Part shown: positions 25,113 through 33,056 of the stretch, one piece after another
Layout of the letters: the number at the start of each line of letters is the position of its first letter
How positions within the stretch are numbered: the stretch's first letter is position 1
Origin: an uncultured Blautia sp.
GTDB lineage: Bacteria > Bacillota > Clostridia > Lachnospirales > Lachnospiraceae
Direction of reading: 5' to 3'
Length of the DNA stretch: 50,614 bases
Assembly (NCBI GenBank): GCA_900549015.1
Contig: URMH01000019.1
Coordinates: 1-50,614, forward strand
Translations under genes and position numbers: made by a program
Notes under the pieces: model-generated
Told to the model about the DNA's origin: nothing
The model's input: only the letters and a program-made list of their open reading frames with translations
The model's database searches: none

Positions 25113-26504
25113 ATGCAGAAATTATATTATCAGTTTCCGGGGACATGGTTTGGTGATTGTATGCCGTTTGGAAAGGGAGACAAATTTTATTTATATCACC
25201 AGAGAGATACAAGAAAACCAGGACCTTTCGGGGAACCTTTTGGCTGGGATCTCGCCACTACTTCAGATTTTGTGCATTATGAGGACTGTGGCGTTGCAAT
25301 CCCTAGAGGAACAGATGAGGAGCAGGATCAGTTTATTTTTGCAGGAAGCGTTTTTGAAGCAGAAGGCCAGTACCATATTTTCTATACAGGATATAACAGG
25401 GACTATCCCGCTCTTGGTAAAGCTTCTCAGGTATTAATGCATGCGTACAGCGATGATCTTGTAACCTGGCATAAAACACAGGATAATTTAACGTTTACAC
25501 CGCAGGAGGGGTATGATCCGGATGATTGGAGAGATCCGTGGGTAATTCGTGATGAGGAGAAGGAACAATATCTTTTAATTCTTGGAGCAAGATTAAAAGG
25601 TCCAAAAACAAGACAAACGGGAAGAACTGTGAAATTTACTTCCAAGGATTTAAAAAACTGGAAATTTGAAGGGGATTTTTGGGCACCTGATCTCTATACT
25701 ATGCACGAGATGCCGGATTTGTTTAAAATCGGAGACTGGTGGTATCATATTGTGACAGAATATAGTGACAGAAGTAAAATGGTATATCGAATGAGCAAAA
25801 GCCTTGAAGGCCCCTGGATTGCGCCGGAAGACGATGCGTTTGATGGAAGAGCCTATTATGCAGGAAGAACATTTTGTCTTAACGGGCAGAGAATCCTTTT
25901 TGGCTGGGTTGCTACAAAGGATAAAGATGACGATGATAATAATTTTATCTGGGCAGGGACATTCATGGCTCATGAGGTGTACCAGAGAGAAGATGGAACA
26001 CTTGGGGTAAGAATTCCGGAAACAGTTTGGAATGCTTTTGATAAAGAAGAAAAAACGGAGGATTTTGTAATAGATACTCCGTCAAAACGTACAGAAATAA
26101 CAGTAGGAAGAAATACAGGAGATATTTTCAAGTTTGAGGCAGATGTGGAGTTTTCAGAGAGTACAAGAGCTTTTGGAATCCGCTTTTATGAAGATGAGGA
26201 TAAAGAAGAATCCTATCAGTTTATGTTCCACATTCCGGAAAACAGATATGTATTTGAAAAATGTCCGAACTGGCCGTGGCCGGCGAATCAGAACATTGGA
26301 TTAGAAAGACCGGTTTCTCTTGAACCAGGAAAGAAATATAATATTCGCATGATTGTAGATGATACCATTGCAACAATTTATGTAGATGGTGTGGCATTAA
26401 ATGCCAGAGCGTATAAACGTCCGGGAGAAAGTCTGTCAATATTTGCTTCAGAAGGAAGCTTAAAGGTTACAAACTGTACGCTTACAAGAGGTCTGAAAAG
26501 CTGA
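25113..26504 (+). CDS. GH32-like (clan GH-J) beta-fructosidase-type hydrolase
   Basis: A 463-aa protein with no signal peptide, so intracellular. A five-bladed propeller occupies about residues 1-315, and a beta-sandwich domain about 335-460 matches the usual GH32 two-domain plan. Catalytic triad candidates: D15 in TWFGDCMPF, D141 in the RDP motif (DDWRDPWVI) and E199 in MHEMPDLF. The first motif departs from the classical WMNDPNG, and ECP is EMP, so it belongs to a divergent GH32 group. Substrate could be a fructooligosaccharide or another furanoside imported by the upstream ABC system. GH43 has a similar fold but lacks the RDP motif. It ends the operon. Confidence 0.82.
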   Translation: MQKLYYQFPGTWFGDCMPFGKGDKFYLYHQRDTRKPGPFGEPFGWDLATTSDFVHYEDCGVAIPRGTDEEQDQFIFAGSVFEAEGQYHIFYTGYNRDYPALGKASQVLMHAYSDDLVTWHKTQDNLTFTPQEGYDPDDWRDPWVIRDEEKEQYLLILGARLKGPKTRQTGRTVKFTSKDLKNWKFEGDFWAPDLYTMHEMPDLFKIGDWWYHIVTEYSDRSKMVYRMSKSLEGPWIAPEDDAFDGRAYYAGRTFCLNGQRILFGWVATKDKDDDDNNFIWAGTFMAHEVYQREDGTLGVRIPETVWNAFDKEEKTEDFVIDTPSKRTEITVGRNTGDIFKFEADVEFSESTRAFGIRFYEDEDKEESYQFMFHIPENRYVFEKCPNWPWPANQNIGLERPVSLEPGKKYNIRMIVDDTIATIYVDGVALNARAYKRPGESLSIFASEGSLKVTNCTLTRGLKS

Positions 26505-26533
26505 GACATAATTGCTGGATTTTATGAAGATAA

Positions 26534-26577
26534 AGGACACCTTCTCTGCTGAATGGTTCACGCAGAGAAGGTGTCCT
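26534..26577. terminator. Strong hairpin between convergent GH32-like and XRE genes
   Basis: AGGACACCTTCTCTGC (26534-26549) and GCAGAGAAGGTGTCCT (26562-26577) form a perfect 16-bp stem with a 12-nt loop. Tails are only moderately U-rich (GTTACATTT on plus, TTTATC on minus). As it separates convergent genes, bidirectional termination is the likely role. Confidence 0.75.
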
Positions 26578-26578
26578 G

Positions 26579-27223
26579 TTACATTTCCGGACTTTCTAAC
26601 AGATCTTCCACTGTGCAGCCCAGAACCCTGGAAAGCTTATAAACAGTTCCTGCCTGCGCTTTATCAATGGAATTGACTTTTTGTTCATACATTTGAATGG
26701 AGCGCAGTTTTACTCCCGAAAGCTCTGAAAGCTCAGACTGTGAAATCCCGCGGTTTTCACGAATATATTTCAGACGGGTTTCACGATTAACAGAGTTACA
26801 TTTTATATTCATATCCTCTATGAAGTGTTCTATATCCATTTCGTGATATACAGAATACATGGAAATAATTTCTGAAAGGGAGATTCTGGAAAAAATATCT
26901 TTAAACCGTTTTCCCGTACTCCATTGATATTCTGCCAGTGCCCAGCCTGCCCAGTAAAAAGGGGAACGTTCCAGGGAAAAAGATTTTTCCGGAAAATTGC
27001 GGAGCGGATAAACGGAAGACAGAACAGCTCTTGCAAGTTCAGTTCCGGACATACCTGAAATAATGGTGGGATTTCCACGCTCAAATTTATCCGCGTATCC
27101 GGATTGAATAAATAGCTGCATAAATAAATCCGGATTTAATTTGCAATCATGGACTGCATAATCAAAAGAATCCGCCAGATTGTTTTTTGCATCATTCAGA
27201 TAAGATTCGTTGTATGCGCGCAT
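26579..27223 (-). CDS. XRE-type HTH protein, probable antitoxin/repressor
   Basis: A 214-aa protein. The C-terminal part (about 148-212) is a clear XRE helix-turn-helix (RLKYIRENRGISQSELSELS, then GVKLRSIQMYEQKVNSI). The N-terminal 145 residues are a conserved-looking, mostly helical region I do not recognise. It overlaps the DUF3990 gene by 32 bp. Toxin first and HTH partner second is a common toxin-antitoxin order. It probably neutralises the upstream protein and represses the operon through the palindrome at 27925-27940. Function is inferred from organisation. Confidence 0.75.
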   Translation of the reverse strand: MRAYNESYLNDAKNNLADSFDYAVHDCKLNPDLFMQLFIQSGYADKFERGNPTIISGMSGTELARAVLSSVYPLRNFPEKSFSLERSPFYWAGWALAEYQWSTGKRFKDIFSRISLSEIISMYSVYHEMDIEHFIEDMNIKCNSVNRETRLKYIRENRGISQSELSELSGVKLRSIQMYEQKVNSIDKAQAGTVYKLSRVLGCTVEDLLESPEM

Positions 27224-27890
27224 CGTCGTTTTTGATCTCCTCTCTTAGAATATCGAGAATAAAAATATCGTTTTTGTAAGAACGTCTTCCCTGAATTTCC
27301 TTTTTATAAATTTCTCTGGCTTTTGAATCACGCGTAACAAATCTGGGATAATATATAAGTTTATCTGCCGGGACAGCGCCTTCAAATATTAAATGTTCAA
27401 AAGCTTTTTTTGAAACCAACGCAGTTTGTTTCCCTAGTTTTCCCAGTCGAAGAGCCTGATTTAAACTGCGAAGAGACAGTCCGTTTTGCACGAATGCTTC
27501 CGCAAAAGAGAAGTAGGAATCATCTGCCCGGTAACCAATCACAATATCATAATCTGTGAGATTAATGGAAAAGTTTTCGATGATGTAATTTCTGGCATCT
27601 ATAGCAATTTCATTATAAAGCCGGAAAGTTCTGTTTTTCAATAACAATGCCAGCCAGTGGAGAATGTTATATTGGGGCTCCAGTAAATTTAAAATCTGTA
27701 AAGAATCCTGTTCGAGGCAGTATTTATTTACGAATCCGTCGGTGTTTTGCTTACATGCCCATTCCATAGCTATTGGCAGATTCTGAGTGCAGTAAAATCC
27801 TCTGCCATAATCATTATGGTGTTTTCCGAGAGAAAAATCAGGTTTTTCAATAATGTGGTCTGTGCCGTGAAATAATTGTATTTTTCCCAT
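27192..27890 (-). CDS. DUF3990 family protein, probable ADP-ribosyltransferase-fold toxin
   Basis: A 232-aa protein starting KIQLFHGTDHIIEKPDFS. H8 in LFHGTD, then R30 and Y33 in DYGRGFYCTQNLPIAMEWA, match the arrangement of ADP-ribosyltransferase-like folds to which DUF3990 has been assigned; a third catalytic acidic residue is not identified. The start at 27890 has AGGGAG 9 nt upstream; an ATG six codons earlier overlaps that site. It overlaps the XRE gene downstream. Likely a toxin or phage-defence effector that modifies a target with NAD, held in check by the XRE partner; target unknown. Confidence 0.72.
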   Translation of the reverse strand: MGKIQLFHGTDHIIEKPDFSLGKHHNDYGRGFYCTQNLPIAMEWACKQNTDGFVNKYCLEQDSLQILNLLEPQYNILHWLALLLKNRTFRLYNEIAIDARNYIIENFSINLTDYDIVIGYRADDSYFSFAEAFVQNGLSLRSLNQALRLGKLGKQTALVSKKAFEHLIFEGAVPADKLIYYPRFVTRDSKAREIYKKEIQGRRSYKNDIFILDILREEIKNDDARIQRILSE

Positions 27891-27920
27891 TTTGTATCGC
27901 TCCCTCATTATGATATAAAA

Positions 27921-27949
27921 ATCATATCATTGTAATGATAGTAAGTCAA
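27921..27949 (-). promoter_or_regulatory. Promoter and palindromic operator of the DUF3990/XRE pair
   Basis: On the minus strand TTGACT (27949-27944) and TATGAT (27926-27921) are spaced by 17 bp. The spacer contains TATCATTGTAATGATA (27925-27940), with perfect 7-bp arms around GT. An operator between -35 and -10 suits autorepression by the XRE protein. Confidence 0.75.
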
Positions 27950-28023
27950 GCCACTCCCCCAAAATCTCACCTTCTCCTTCCTTCTGCATATCATAACAGG
28001 AGAGCCCAATAAGGAGAATCTGA

Positions 28024-29043
28024 ATGAAAAGTAAAAAGTATATTGCAGCTGCACTTGCAGTTCTTCTGGCGGCAGCAGCCCTGCCTGTGACTGCCTTTGC
28101 CGAAGAAAAGGAAAAGGAGAACAAGGAACCTGTAAAAATCACATTAAACGAGGTTGCCCATTCTATTTTTTATGCACCGCAGTATGTTGCCGTCGAAGAA
28201 GGATATTTTGAAGAGGAAGGTCTTGACCTTACCCTTGTGACTGGTTTTGGAGCGGATAAGGTAATGGCTGCTGTTCTTTCCGGAGACGCGGAAATCGGAT
28301 TTATGGGAGCGGAGGCTTCTGTCTACGCCTTTCAGGAGGGGGCAAACGACCCGGTTGTAAACTTTGCCCAGCTTACCCAGAGAGCCGGAAACTTCCTTGT
28401 GGCAAGAGAGGAAATGCCGGACTTTAAATGGGAGGACTTAAAGGGGAAAAATGTGCTTGGCGGAAGAAAAGGCGGTATGCCGGAAATGGTTTTTGAGTAT
28501 ATCTTAAAAAAGCAGGGGATTGACCCGGAAAAAGACCTGGAAATTAACCAGAGTATTGATTTCGGTTCCACAGCAGCCGCTTTTTCAGGGGGCTTGGGAG
28601 ATTTCAGTGTAGAATTTGAACCTTCTGCCACAGCTCTTGAAAAAGAAGGCGCGGGCTATGTGGTGGCTTCCCTTGGAGTAGATTCCGGCTATGTCCCATA
28701 TACGTCTTACTGTGCGAAATCCAGCTATATGGAAGAAAATCCGGAAGTGATGCAGAAGTTTACAAATGCTCTTCAAAAGGGAATGGATTATGTACAGAGC
28801 CATACGCCGGAAGAAATTGCCAAAGTGATCGCGCCGCAGTTTTCCGAGACAGATCTGGAAACCATCACTACGATTGTGAAGCGGTACCATGAGCAGGATA
28901 CATGGAAAGAAAATCTTATTTTTGAAAAGGAAAGCTTTGAGCTTCTGCAGGATATTCTGGAAGATGCGGGAGAATTGAATAAAAGGGTAAAATACGAAAG
29001 TCTGGTGACAACAGAGTATGCGAAAAAAGCAGAAAAGAAATAA
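28024..29043 (+). CDS. NMT1/SsuA-type ABC substrate-binding protein (orphan)
   Basis: A 339-aa secreted binding protein of the NMT1/THI5-SsuA group. Signal peptide ends at TAFA before EEKEKENK, again with no lipobox cysteine. The mature start KITLNEVAHSIFYAPQYVAV, then VEEGYFEEEGLDLTLVTGFG, is typical for binders of thiamine precursors, riboflavin, sulfonates or nitrate. No permease or ATPase is adjacent, and no TPP or FMN riboswitch motif was seen upstream. It begins with ATG after AAGGAG. Only a weak promoter is visible. Ligand unknown. Confidence 0.88.
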   Translation: MKSKKYIAAALAVLLAAAALPVTAFAEEKEKENKEPVKITLNEVAHSIFYAPQYVAVEEGYFEEEGLDLTLVTGFGADKVMAAVLSGDAEIGFMGAEASVYAFQEGANDPVVNFAQLTQRAGNFLVAREEMPDFKWEDLKGKNVLGGRKGGMPEMVFEYILKKQGIDPEKDLEINQSIDFGSTAAAFSGGLGDFSVEFEPSATALEKEGAGYVVASLGVDSGYVPYTSYCAKSSYMEENPEVMQKFTNALQKGMDYVQSHTPEEIAKVIAPQFSETDLETITTIVKRYHEQDTWKENLIFEKESFELLQDILEDAGELNKRVKYESLVTTEYAKKAEKK

Positions 29044-29133
29044 GAAGTTAAGAGTATGAGTTGCTGATTTTTACAAGCTGTGTTAAGGTAAGAAAAAACT
29101 TGTCCGGTTTTCGCGGAAAGAGAAGAGGGAAAA

Positions 29134-29559
29134 ATGGATAAACAGAAAGTATATAAGATACGTCCGCATCATGGAATGTGCCTTGCTTATTTTGAAGGAA
29201 AAGGATACAGTCAGGGTTTTGTGCGTCATATGGGAGAGATTTTGTCACTTCTGGAAGAGGGCGCACTGGTGGAAATGACAGTCGCAGGAGATAATATCTG
29301 CTCTGCCTGTCCAAACTTAAAAGATGGAGTCTGTGAAACGGCAGATAAGGTGGAAACGTATGACAGGGCAGTCCTTTCTTTCTGTGATTTGAAGGAAAAT
29401 GAACAACTGGACTTTTCGGAGTTTACGCAGAGAGTACAGAAAAGGATTCTGAAAACAGGAAAAAGGGAGGAAATCTGCGGAAATTGTCAGTGGAATGAAA
29501 TCTGCAGAAGCAGGAAAAGCAGATGGGAAAATACGAAAATCCCGGTGAGTCGGGAGTGA
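29134..29559 (+). CDS. DUF1284 domain protein
   Basis: A 141-aa cytoplasmic protein beginning KIRPHHGMCLAYFEGKGYS, the DUF1284 signature. Eight cysteines are present (16, 56, 59, 67, 84, 115, 118, 124), with CSACPN and CGNCQWNEIC arranged as if binding an iron-sulfur cluster or zinc. Function unknown. It lies 90 nt after the orphan binding protein on the same strand and could be co-transcribed. Ribosome binding site is AGAGGG. Confidence 0.85.
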   Translation: MDKQKVYKIRPHHGMCLAYFEGKGYSQGFVRHMGEILSLLEEGALVEMTVAGDNICSACPNLKDGVCETADKVETYDRAVLSFCDLKENEQLDFSEFTQRVQKRILKTGKREEICGNCQWNEICRSRKSRWENTKIPVSRE

Positions 29560-29695
29560 ATGGAACAAGGTTCTCTTTCGCGGACAGGTACAGGCAAAAC
29601 CGGTTCTTCCAGGTCCGTGGACACGATTTAAAACCGCCTTTCACTTTATATAACGAGGAAGGAAATAGAAATGTGCGGATTTGTGTCATAAAATA

Positions 29696-29725
29696 TTGAC
29701 TGAAATAAGAAAGATATAGTAAAAT
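29696..29725 (+). promoter_or_regulatory. Promoter of the frameshifted secreted-protein gene
   Basis: TTGACT (29696-29701) and TAAAAT (29720-29725) are 18 bp apart. The interval from 29560 to here holds no other recognisable feature. Confidence 0.65.
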
Positions 29726-29811
29726 AAGATAAACAATTTAGCGATTAAATAAACTGTATACAGAAAAAATTCCAGACGTGTTGAGGAGGCATAAAGGAAG
29801 GAGATGATTTT

Positions 29812-30476
29812 ATGAATAAGGCAGGAAAAGTATTGGGGATTGCTATGTGTATGTTGGGAATTGTGTCTGTATGTGGGTAAAGGCAGAGGAGGAGAAAAAT
29901 TACCAATCCTACTACGATGCAGAGGGCGAAGAATTCAGGGTATACAGTGATGAGGAAGAATTAAGACATCTTCAGGAGGGCATGGACGGAACTTCTTATC
30001 AGGTATCTCTTGAAAGATTCAGGAATGACAGCTCAGAATATCAGTACGGCGATATTCCGTGGAGAAGTTCATTCGATGAGGTGAAAGAAAAACTGGAAAA
30101 CAGAGTTTCTGAATACGAAGTGGAGGGAACGCTCCCGGACAGCGAATATCGCTATTTGAAACATGCAGCTGATCAGGAGCTGGAAGGACAGCAGGGGGAA
30201 CTGTATTTTGAGTTTTCAAACGACAGGCTTCAGGCCGTAAGATACGATTTTTCCCTGGAGGGAGATTACGAGACATGGTTTCAGAGACAGATTGACAGTC
30301 TGACAGATTTGTACGGAGAAGAGTCTGTAAAAGAAGAAACGGAAAACGAAGATCTGGGATTTGAGACAGTCCTTTATAAATGGGACTACGAGAATACTTC
30401 TCTGCAGGCTGTTTTGACAACAGGAGAAGATGTAAAGCCTGCGGCAGCCATTGGAGTTATCTTGTTAGAAGAATAG
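29812..30476 (+). pseudogene. Secreted protein of unknown function, frameshifted at its signal peptide
   Basis: An ATG at 29812, preceded by AAGGAAGGAG, begins a signal-peptide-like reading frame that stops at 29878-29880 (TAA) after 22 codons. The body continues one frame back (-1) from about 29876 to the stop at 30474-30476. Joining the two by one extra G in the GGG run (29875-29877) gives a signal peptide ending VKA before EEEKNYQSYYD, an ideal signal peptidase I site. The body is about 200 residues, very acidic, with no recognised domain. The gene is therefore broken by one missing base, misassembled or mis-sequenced, or read by -1 frameshifting. Without the shift a short start at GTG 29847 lacks a signal peptide. 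Confidence 0.65.
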
Positions 30477-30490
30477 TTTATTAAAAAGAA

Positions 30491-30527
30491 AGCGGCGCTT
30501 CCTGTCTGCGCTTACAGGAGCGCCGCT
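30491..30527. terminator. Bidirectional terminator
   Basis: AGCGGCGCTTCCTGT (30491-30505) pairs with ACAGGAGCGCCGCT (30514-30527) with a single bulged T. T-rich tails follow on both strands (CTTATTTTAT on plus, TTTCTTTTTAA on minus), so it serves both the secreted-protein gene and the convergent small gene. Confidence 0.85.
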
Positions 30528-30575
30528 GATCTTATTTTATACCGGGAAAAGTTAAAAGGGGACTGATCCGCTTTA

Positions 30576-30836
30576 TTACAGCAGATTTTGGCTTTTCAGA
30601 TAGTATTCGGCTTCTTCTTTATCTTTTTTTGCTACATAAATTTCGAATATATCGCCGGAATTTTGAAGATTGCCGCCCATACTGCGGGGAACACCCCGCT
30701 CCATCAGAAGAGAATCGGTATTGTGATTGATAATGTCATATTCGTATTTGATTTTTTTAACTTCCAGCGCACTTCTTATCCTGTTGAAAATTTCCGGGGA
30801 AGTGCCGGTATATATGTTCTCTTTATTTAATCGCAT
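30576..30836 (-). CDS. Small DUF2007-like protein
   Basis: An 86-aa cytoplasmic protein. The pattern, a beta-alpha-beta start followed by a conserved glycine/asparagine stretch (GGNLQNSGDIFEIYVAKKDK) and a helical EEAEYYL end, resembles the DUF2007 'putative signal transducing' family. The ATG at 30836 has AGGAGG immediately upstream; a longer in-frame extension lacks a ribosome binding site. Function unknown. It is divergent from ferritin with its own promoter. Confidence 0.75.
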   Translation of the reverse strand: MRLNKENIYTGTSPEIFNRIRSALEVKKIKYEYDIINHNTDSLLMERGVPRSMGGNLQNSGDIFEIYVAKKDKEEAEYYLKSQNLL

Positions 30837-30916
30837 AGTGACCTCCTGAGTAAAGATATGGATAAACCTGTCAGAGCTGTTAAGTGCATTGGAATCACGC
30901 CTTTCCGTTTTTCTAT

Positions 30917-30945
30917 ATTTTACCATATGGCGGACAGAAAAGAAA
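30917..30945 (-). promoter_or_regulatory. Promoter of the DUF2007-like gene
   Basis: On the minus strand TTTCTT (30945-30940) and TAAAAT (30922-30917) are spaced by 17 bp. The resulting leader is about 75 nt with no clear structure. Confidence 0.45.
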
Positions 30946-30967
30946 TAACCTTTCATCTCTTCCCTTC

Positions 30968-30996
30968 TTGAAAATCCCTCCCAACTGTACTATACT
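30968..30996 (+). promoter_or_regulatory. Promoter of ferritin-proC
   Basis: TTGAAA (30968-30973) and TATACT (30991-30996) are spaced by exactly 17 bp, with TSS near 31003. No Fur- or PerR-box was recognised. Confidence 0.75.
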
Positions 30997-31034
30997 GAAA
31001 CACAGAGAAAATGCAAAAAGAGGAGGAACATACC

Positions 31035-31547
31035 ATGTTAAATACAAATGTTGCACAGCTTTTAAATACACAGATCAACAAAGAATTTTATTCTGCTTAT
31101 CTGTATCTGGAATTTTCCAATTATTATGAGGAAGAAGGTCTGAAGGGATTCGCAAACTGGTATCGTGTGCAGGCGCAGGAAGAACGTGACCATGCCATGC
31201 TGATGATCCAGTATCTTCAGAATAACGACTGCCGTGTAGTTCTGGATACCATTGAAAGACCGGATGCAGAGCTGAATGATAAAATGGATGCTCTGAAACA
31301 GGGATATGAACATGAGCAGTATGTAACAGGACTGATTCATAATATTTACGATGCAGCTTATACGGTGAAAGACTTCCGTACCATGCAGTTTCTCGATTGG
31401 TTTGTAAAAGAGCAGGGAGAGGAAGAGACAAAAGCCTCCGATCTGATTAAGAAGATGGAACTTTTTGGCGGAGATGCAAAGAGCCTTTATATGTTGGACA
31501 GTGAGCTTGGTGCCCGTGTATATGCAGCGCCTTCGCTTGTATTATAA
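31035..31547 (+). CDS. ftnA: Ferritin (bacterial non-haem type)
   Basis: A 170-aa iron-storage subunit that forms a 24-mer and oxidises Fe(II) at a dinuclear centre. All ferroxidase and third-site residues of E. coli FtnA are in place: E17, E50, H53, E94, Q127 and E130, with Y24. The start at 31035 follows AGAGGAGG; an upstream in-frame ATG at 31011 overlaps that region and has no site. It is followed by proC after 15 nt, probably in one transcript. Confidence 0.95.
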   Translation: MLNTNVAQLLNTQINKEFYSAYLYLEFSNYYEEEGLKGFANWYRVQAQEERDHAMLMIQYLQNNDCRVVLDTIERPDAELNDKMDALKQGYEHEQYVTGLIHNIYDAAYTVKDFRTMQFLDWFVKEQGEEETKASDLIKKMELFGGDAKSLYMLDSELGARVYAAPSLVL

Positions 31548-31562
31548 GGAGGAAACTGCAGA

Positions 31563-32357
31563 ATGAAAATCGGATTTATAGGCTGCGGAAATATGGCGTC
31601 TGCCATGATCGGAGGAATTCTGAAAAAAGGAATTTTCACAAAAGAGGAGATCATCGTGTCGAATCTTACGGAGGAAGGCAGCAGGCGAAGCAGAGAAAAG
31701 CTTGGAGTTGTCACAACAATGGAAAACCGCCAGGTGGCAGAGAGTGCGAAAATTGTTGTTCTTGCAGTAAAACCTCAGTTTTATGAGGAGGTTCTGGGAG
31801 AGATAAAAGAAGTTCTCACAGAAGAGCATATTCTTGTGGGAATCGCTCCGGGAAAAACACTTTCCTGGCTGGAAGAAAAATGCGGACAGCCTCTTAAAAT
31901 TGTTCGTCTGATGCCGAATACACCGGCGCAGGTAGGAGAGGGTATGACAGGAGTCTGCTTTAATGAACGGGTATCTGAGGAAGAAAAGCAGGAAATTTGC
32001 GCGATTACAGACAGCTTTGGATGTACGGAGGTGATTCCGGAACGTCTCATGGAAGGGTTAAGTGCAGTGACAGGCTGTTCCCCGGCATATGTATTTATGT
32101 TTTTGGAGGCAATGGCAGATGCGGCGGTACATCAGGGAATGCCAAGAAAACAGGCATACCGCCTTGCGGCACAGGCTGTTCTCGGAAGTGCAAAAATGCT
32201 CCTTGAGACAGAAATGCACCCAGGCGAACTGAAGGATATGGTCTGCTCTCCGGCAGGCTCTACCATTGAGGGTGTGCGTATGCTGGAAAAAAATGGATTC
32301 CGAAGCGCAGTATTTGAGGCTCTTTGTGCAGCGGCGGAAAAAGGAAAGAAATTATAA
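31563..32357 (+). CDS. proC: Pyrroline-5-carboxylate reductase
   Basis: A 264-aa NAD(P)H-dependent reductase performing the last step of proline synthesis. The Rossmann motif GFIGCGNMASAM is at residues 4-15. VRLMPNTPAQVGEGMT and the C-terminal GCSPAYVFMFLEAMADAAV and SPAGSTIEGV signatures are present. Start ATG is 6-7 nt after AAGGAGG. No proA or proB nearby. Ends before a strong terminator. Confidence 0.96.
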   Translation: MKIGFIGCGNMASAMIGGILKKGIFTKEEIIVSNLTEEGSRRSREKLGVVTTMENRQVAESAKIVVLAVKPQFYEEVLGEIKEVLTEEHILVGIAPGKTLSWLEEKCGQPLKIVRLMPNTPAQVGEGMTGVCFNERVSEEEKQEICAITDSFGCTEVIPERLMEGLSAVTGCSPAYVFMFLEAMADAAVHQGMPRKQAYRLAAQAVLGSAKMLLETEMHPGELKDMVCSPAGSTIEGVRMLEKNGFRSAVFEALCAAAEKGKKL

Positions 32358-32373
32358 GGAATTTATATAATAA

Positions 32374-32420
32374 AAAACAGACAGTTTTTGATAAGAGTGG
32401 TATCAGAAGCTGTCTGTTTT
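32374..32420. terminator. Bidirectional terminator between proC and the CYTH gene
   Basis: AAAACAGACAG (32374-32384) pairs with CTGTCTGTTTT (32410-32420), extended inward by a TGATA/TATCA helix. The A-run before and T-run after allow use by both converging genes. Confidence 0.85.
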
Positions 32421-32460
32421 ATATTTGATGATACAAAAATTGAGAGAGATTAGTCAGCGG

Positions 32461-32922
32461 TTACAGCACCCAGTCTCCTTTACTTAATGTACTGTTGTGA
32501 TATTTTGAAGAAAAGGTGACATCTTCTCCAAACCATGCAGGAGGAACGTAACTTTTGGCTGTTTCCTCAGAGGAAAATTCCACTTCTGCAAGAAGAAGCC
32601 CTTCATATGCTTCGTGGAAAATATCAAGCTCAATAGAAAGTCCGTCTTTTTCCGGAATGACATATCGGTCTTTACAGATAACGATACCGTCCGCTTTTTC
32701 CTTCAGGTGGTAATAAGATTCTTCTGTCAGAGGAAGGTTATATTCTTCTCTGGAAAGAAGTCCTTTTGATTTGTAAGTAAGATAATATTCATCATTCTGA
32801 CGGCGGATGCGCACAACAGGAGCTGTGCAGAGATAACCCTGTTCAATATGAAGACAGGGATACTGGGACAGATTTTCAGGAAGCTTCTCTTTTTTTATCA
32901 GAAATTTTCTTTCAATCTCCAT
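32461..32922 (-). CDS. CYTH domain protein
   Basis: A 153-aa protein starting MEIERKFLIKK, the EXEXK-like signature of CYTH triphosphate tunnel enzymes, with VRIRRQNDEYYLTYKSKG, IELDIFHEAYEGLLLAEVEF and other charged beta-strands lining the tunnel. Such proteins hydrolyse inorganic triphosphate or similar compounds. ATG 32922 has AGGAGG upstream; the upstream in-frame extension is not supported. Shorter than adenylate cyclase class IV members; exact substrate unknown. Confidence 0.9.
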   Translation of the reverse strand: MEIERKFLIKKEKLPENLSQYPCLHIEQGYLCTAPVVRIRRQNDEYYLTYKSKGLLSREEYNLPLTEESYYHLKEKADGIVICKDRYVIPEKDGLSIELDIFHEAYEGLLLAEVEFSSEETAKSYVPPAWFGEDVTFSSKYHNSTLSKGDWVL

Positions 32923-32972
32923 AAAATCCTCCTTATATATGTTAAAAATGTAAGAACAGTATACCCTTTTTA

Positions 32973-33001
32973 TTGTAAAAAAGAAAGGGAAATGGTATAA
33001 T
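32973..33001 (+). promoter_or_regulatory. Promoter of the DJ-1-like gene
   Basis: TTGTAA (32973-32978) and TATAAT (32996-33001), 17-bp spacer. It lies in the short divergent region between the CYTH and DJ-1-like genes. Confidence 0.75.
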
Positions 33002-33056
33002 AAATCCCGAAAAAAGCGCAGAAAACAGGACTTCATCAGAACAGGAGGTTTTTGAA

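Noticed and set aside
27950..28023. TPP or FMN riboswitch before the NMT1-type binding protein
   Set aside because: The interval is too short and lacks the conserved CUGAGA/ACCUGA or RFN segments.
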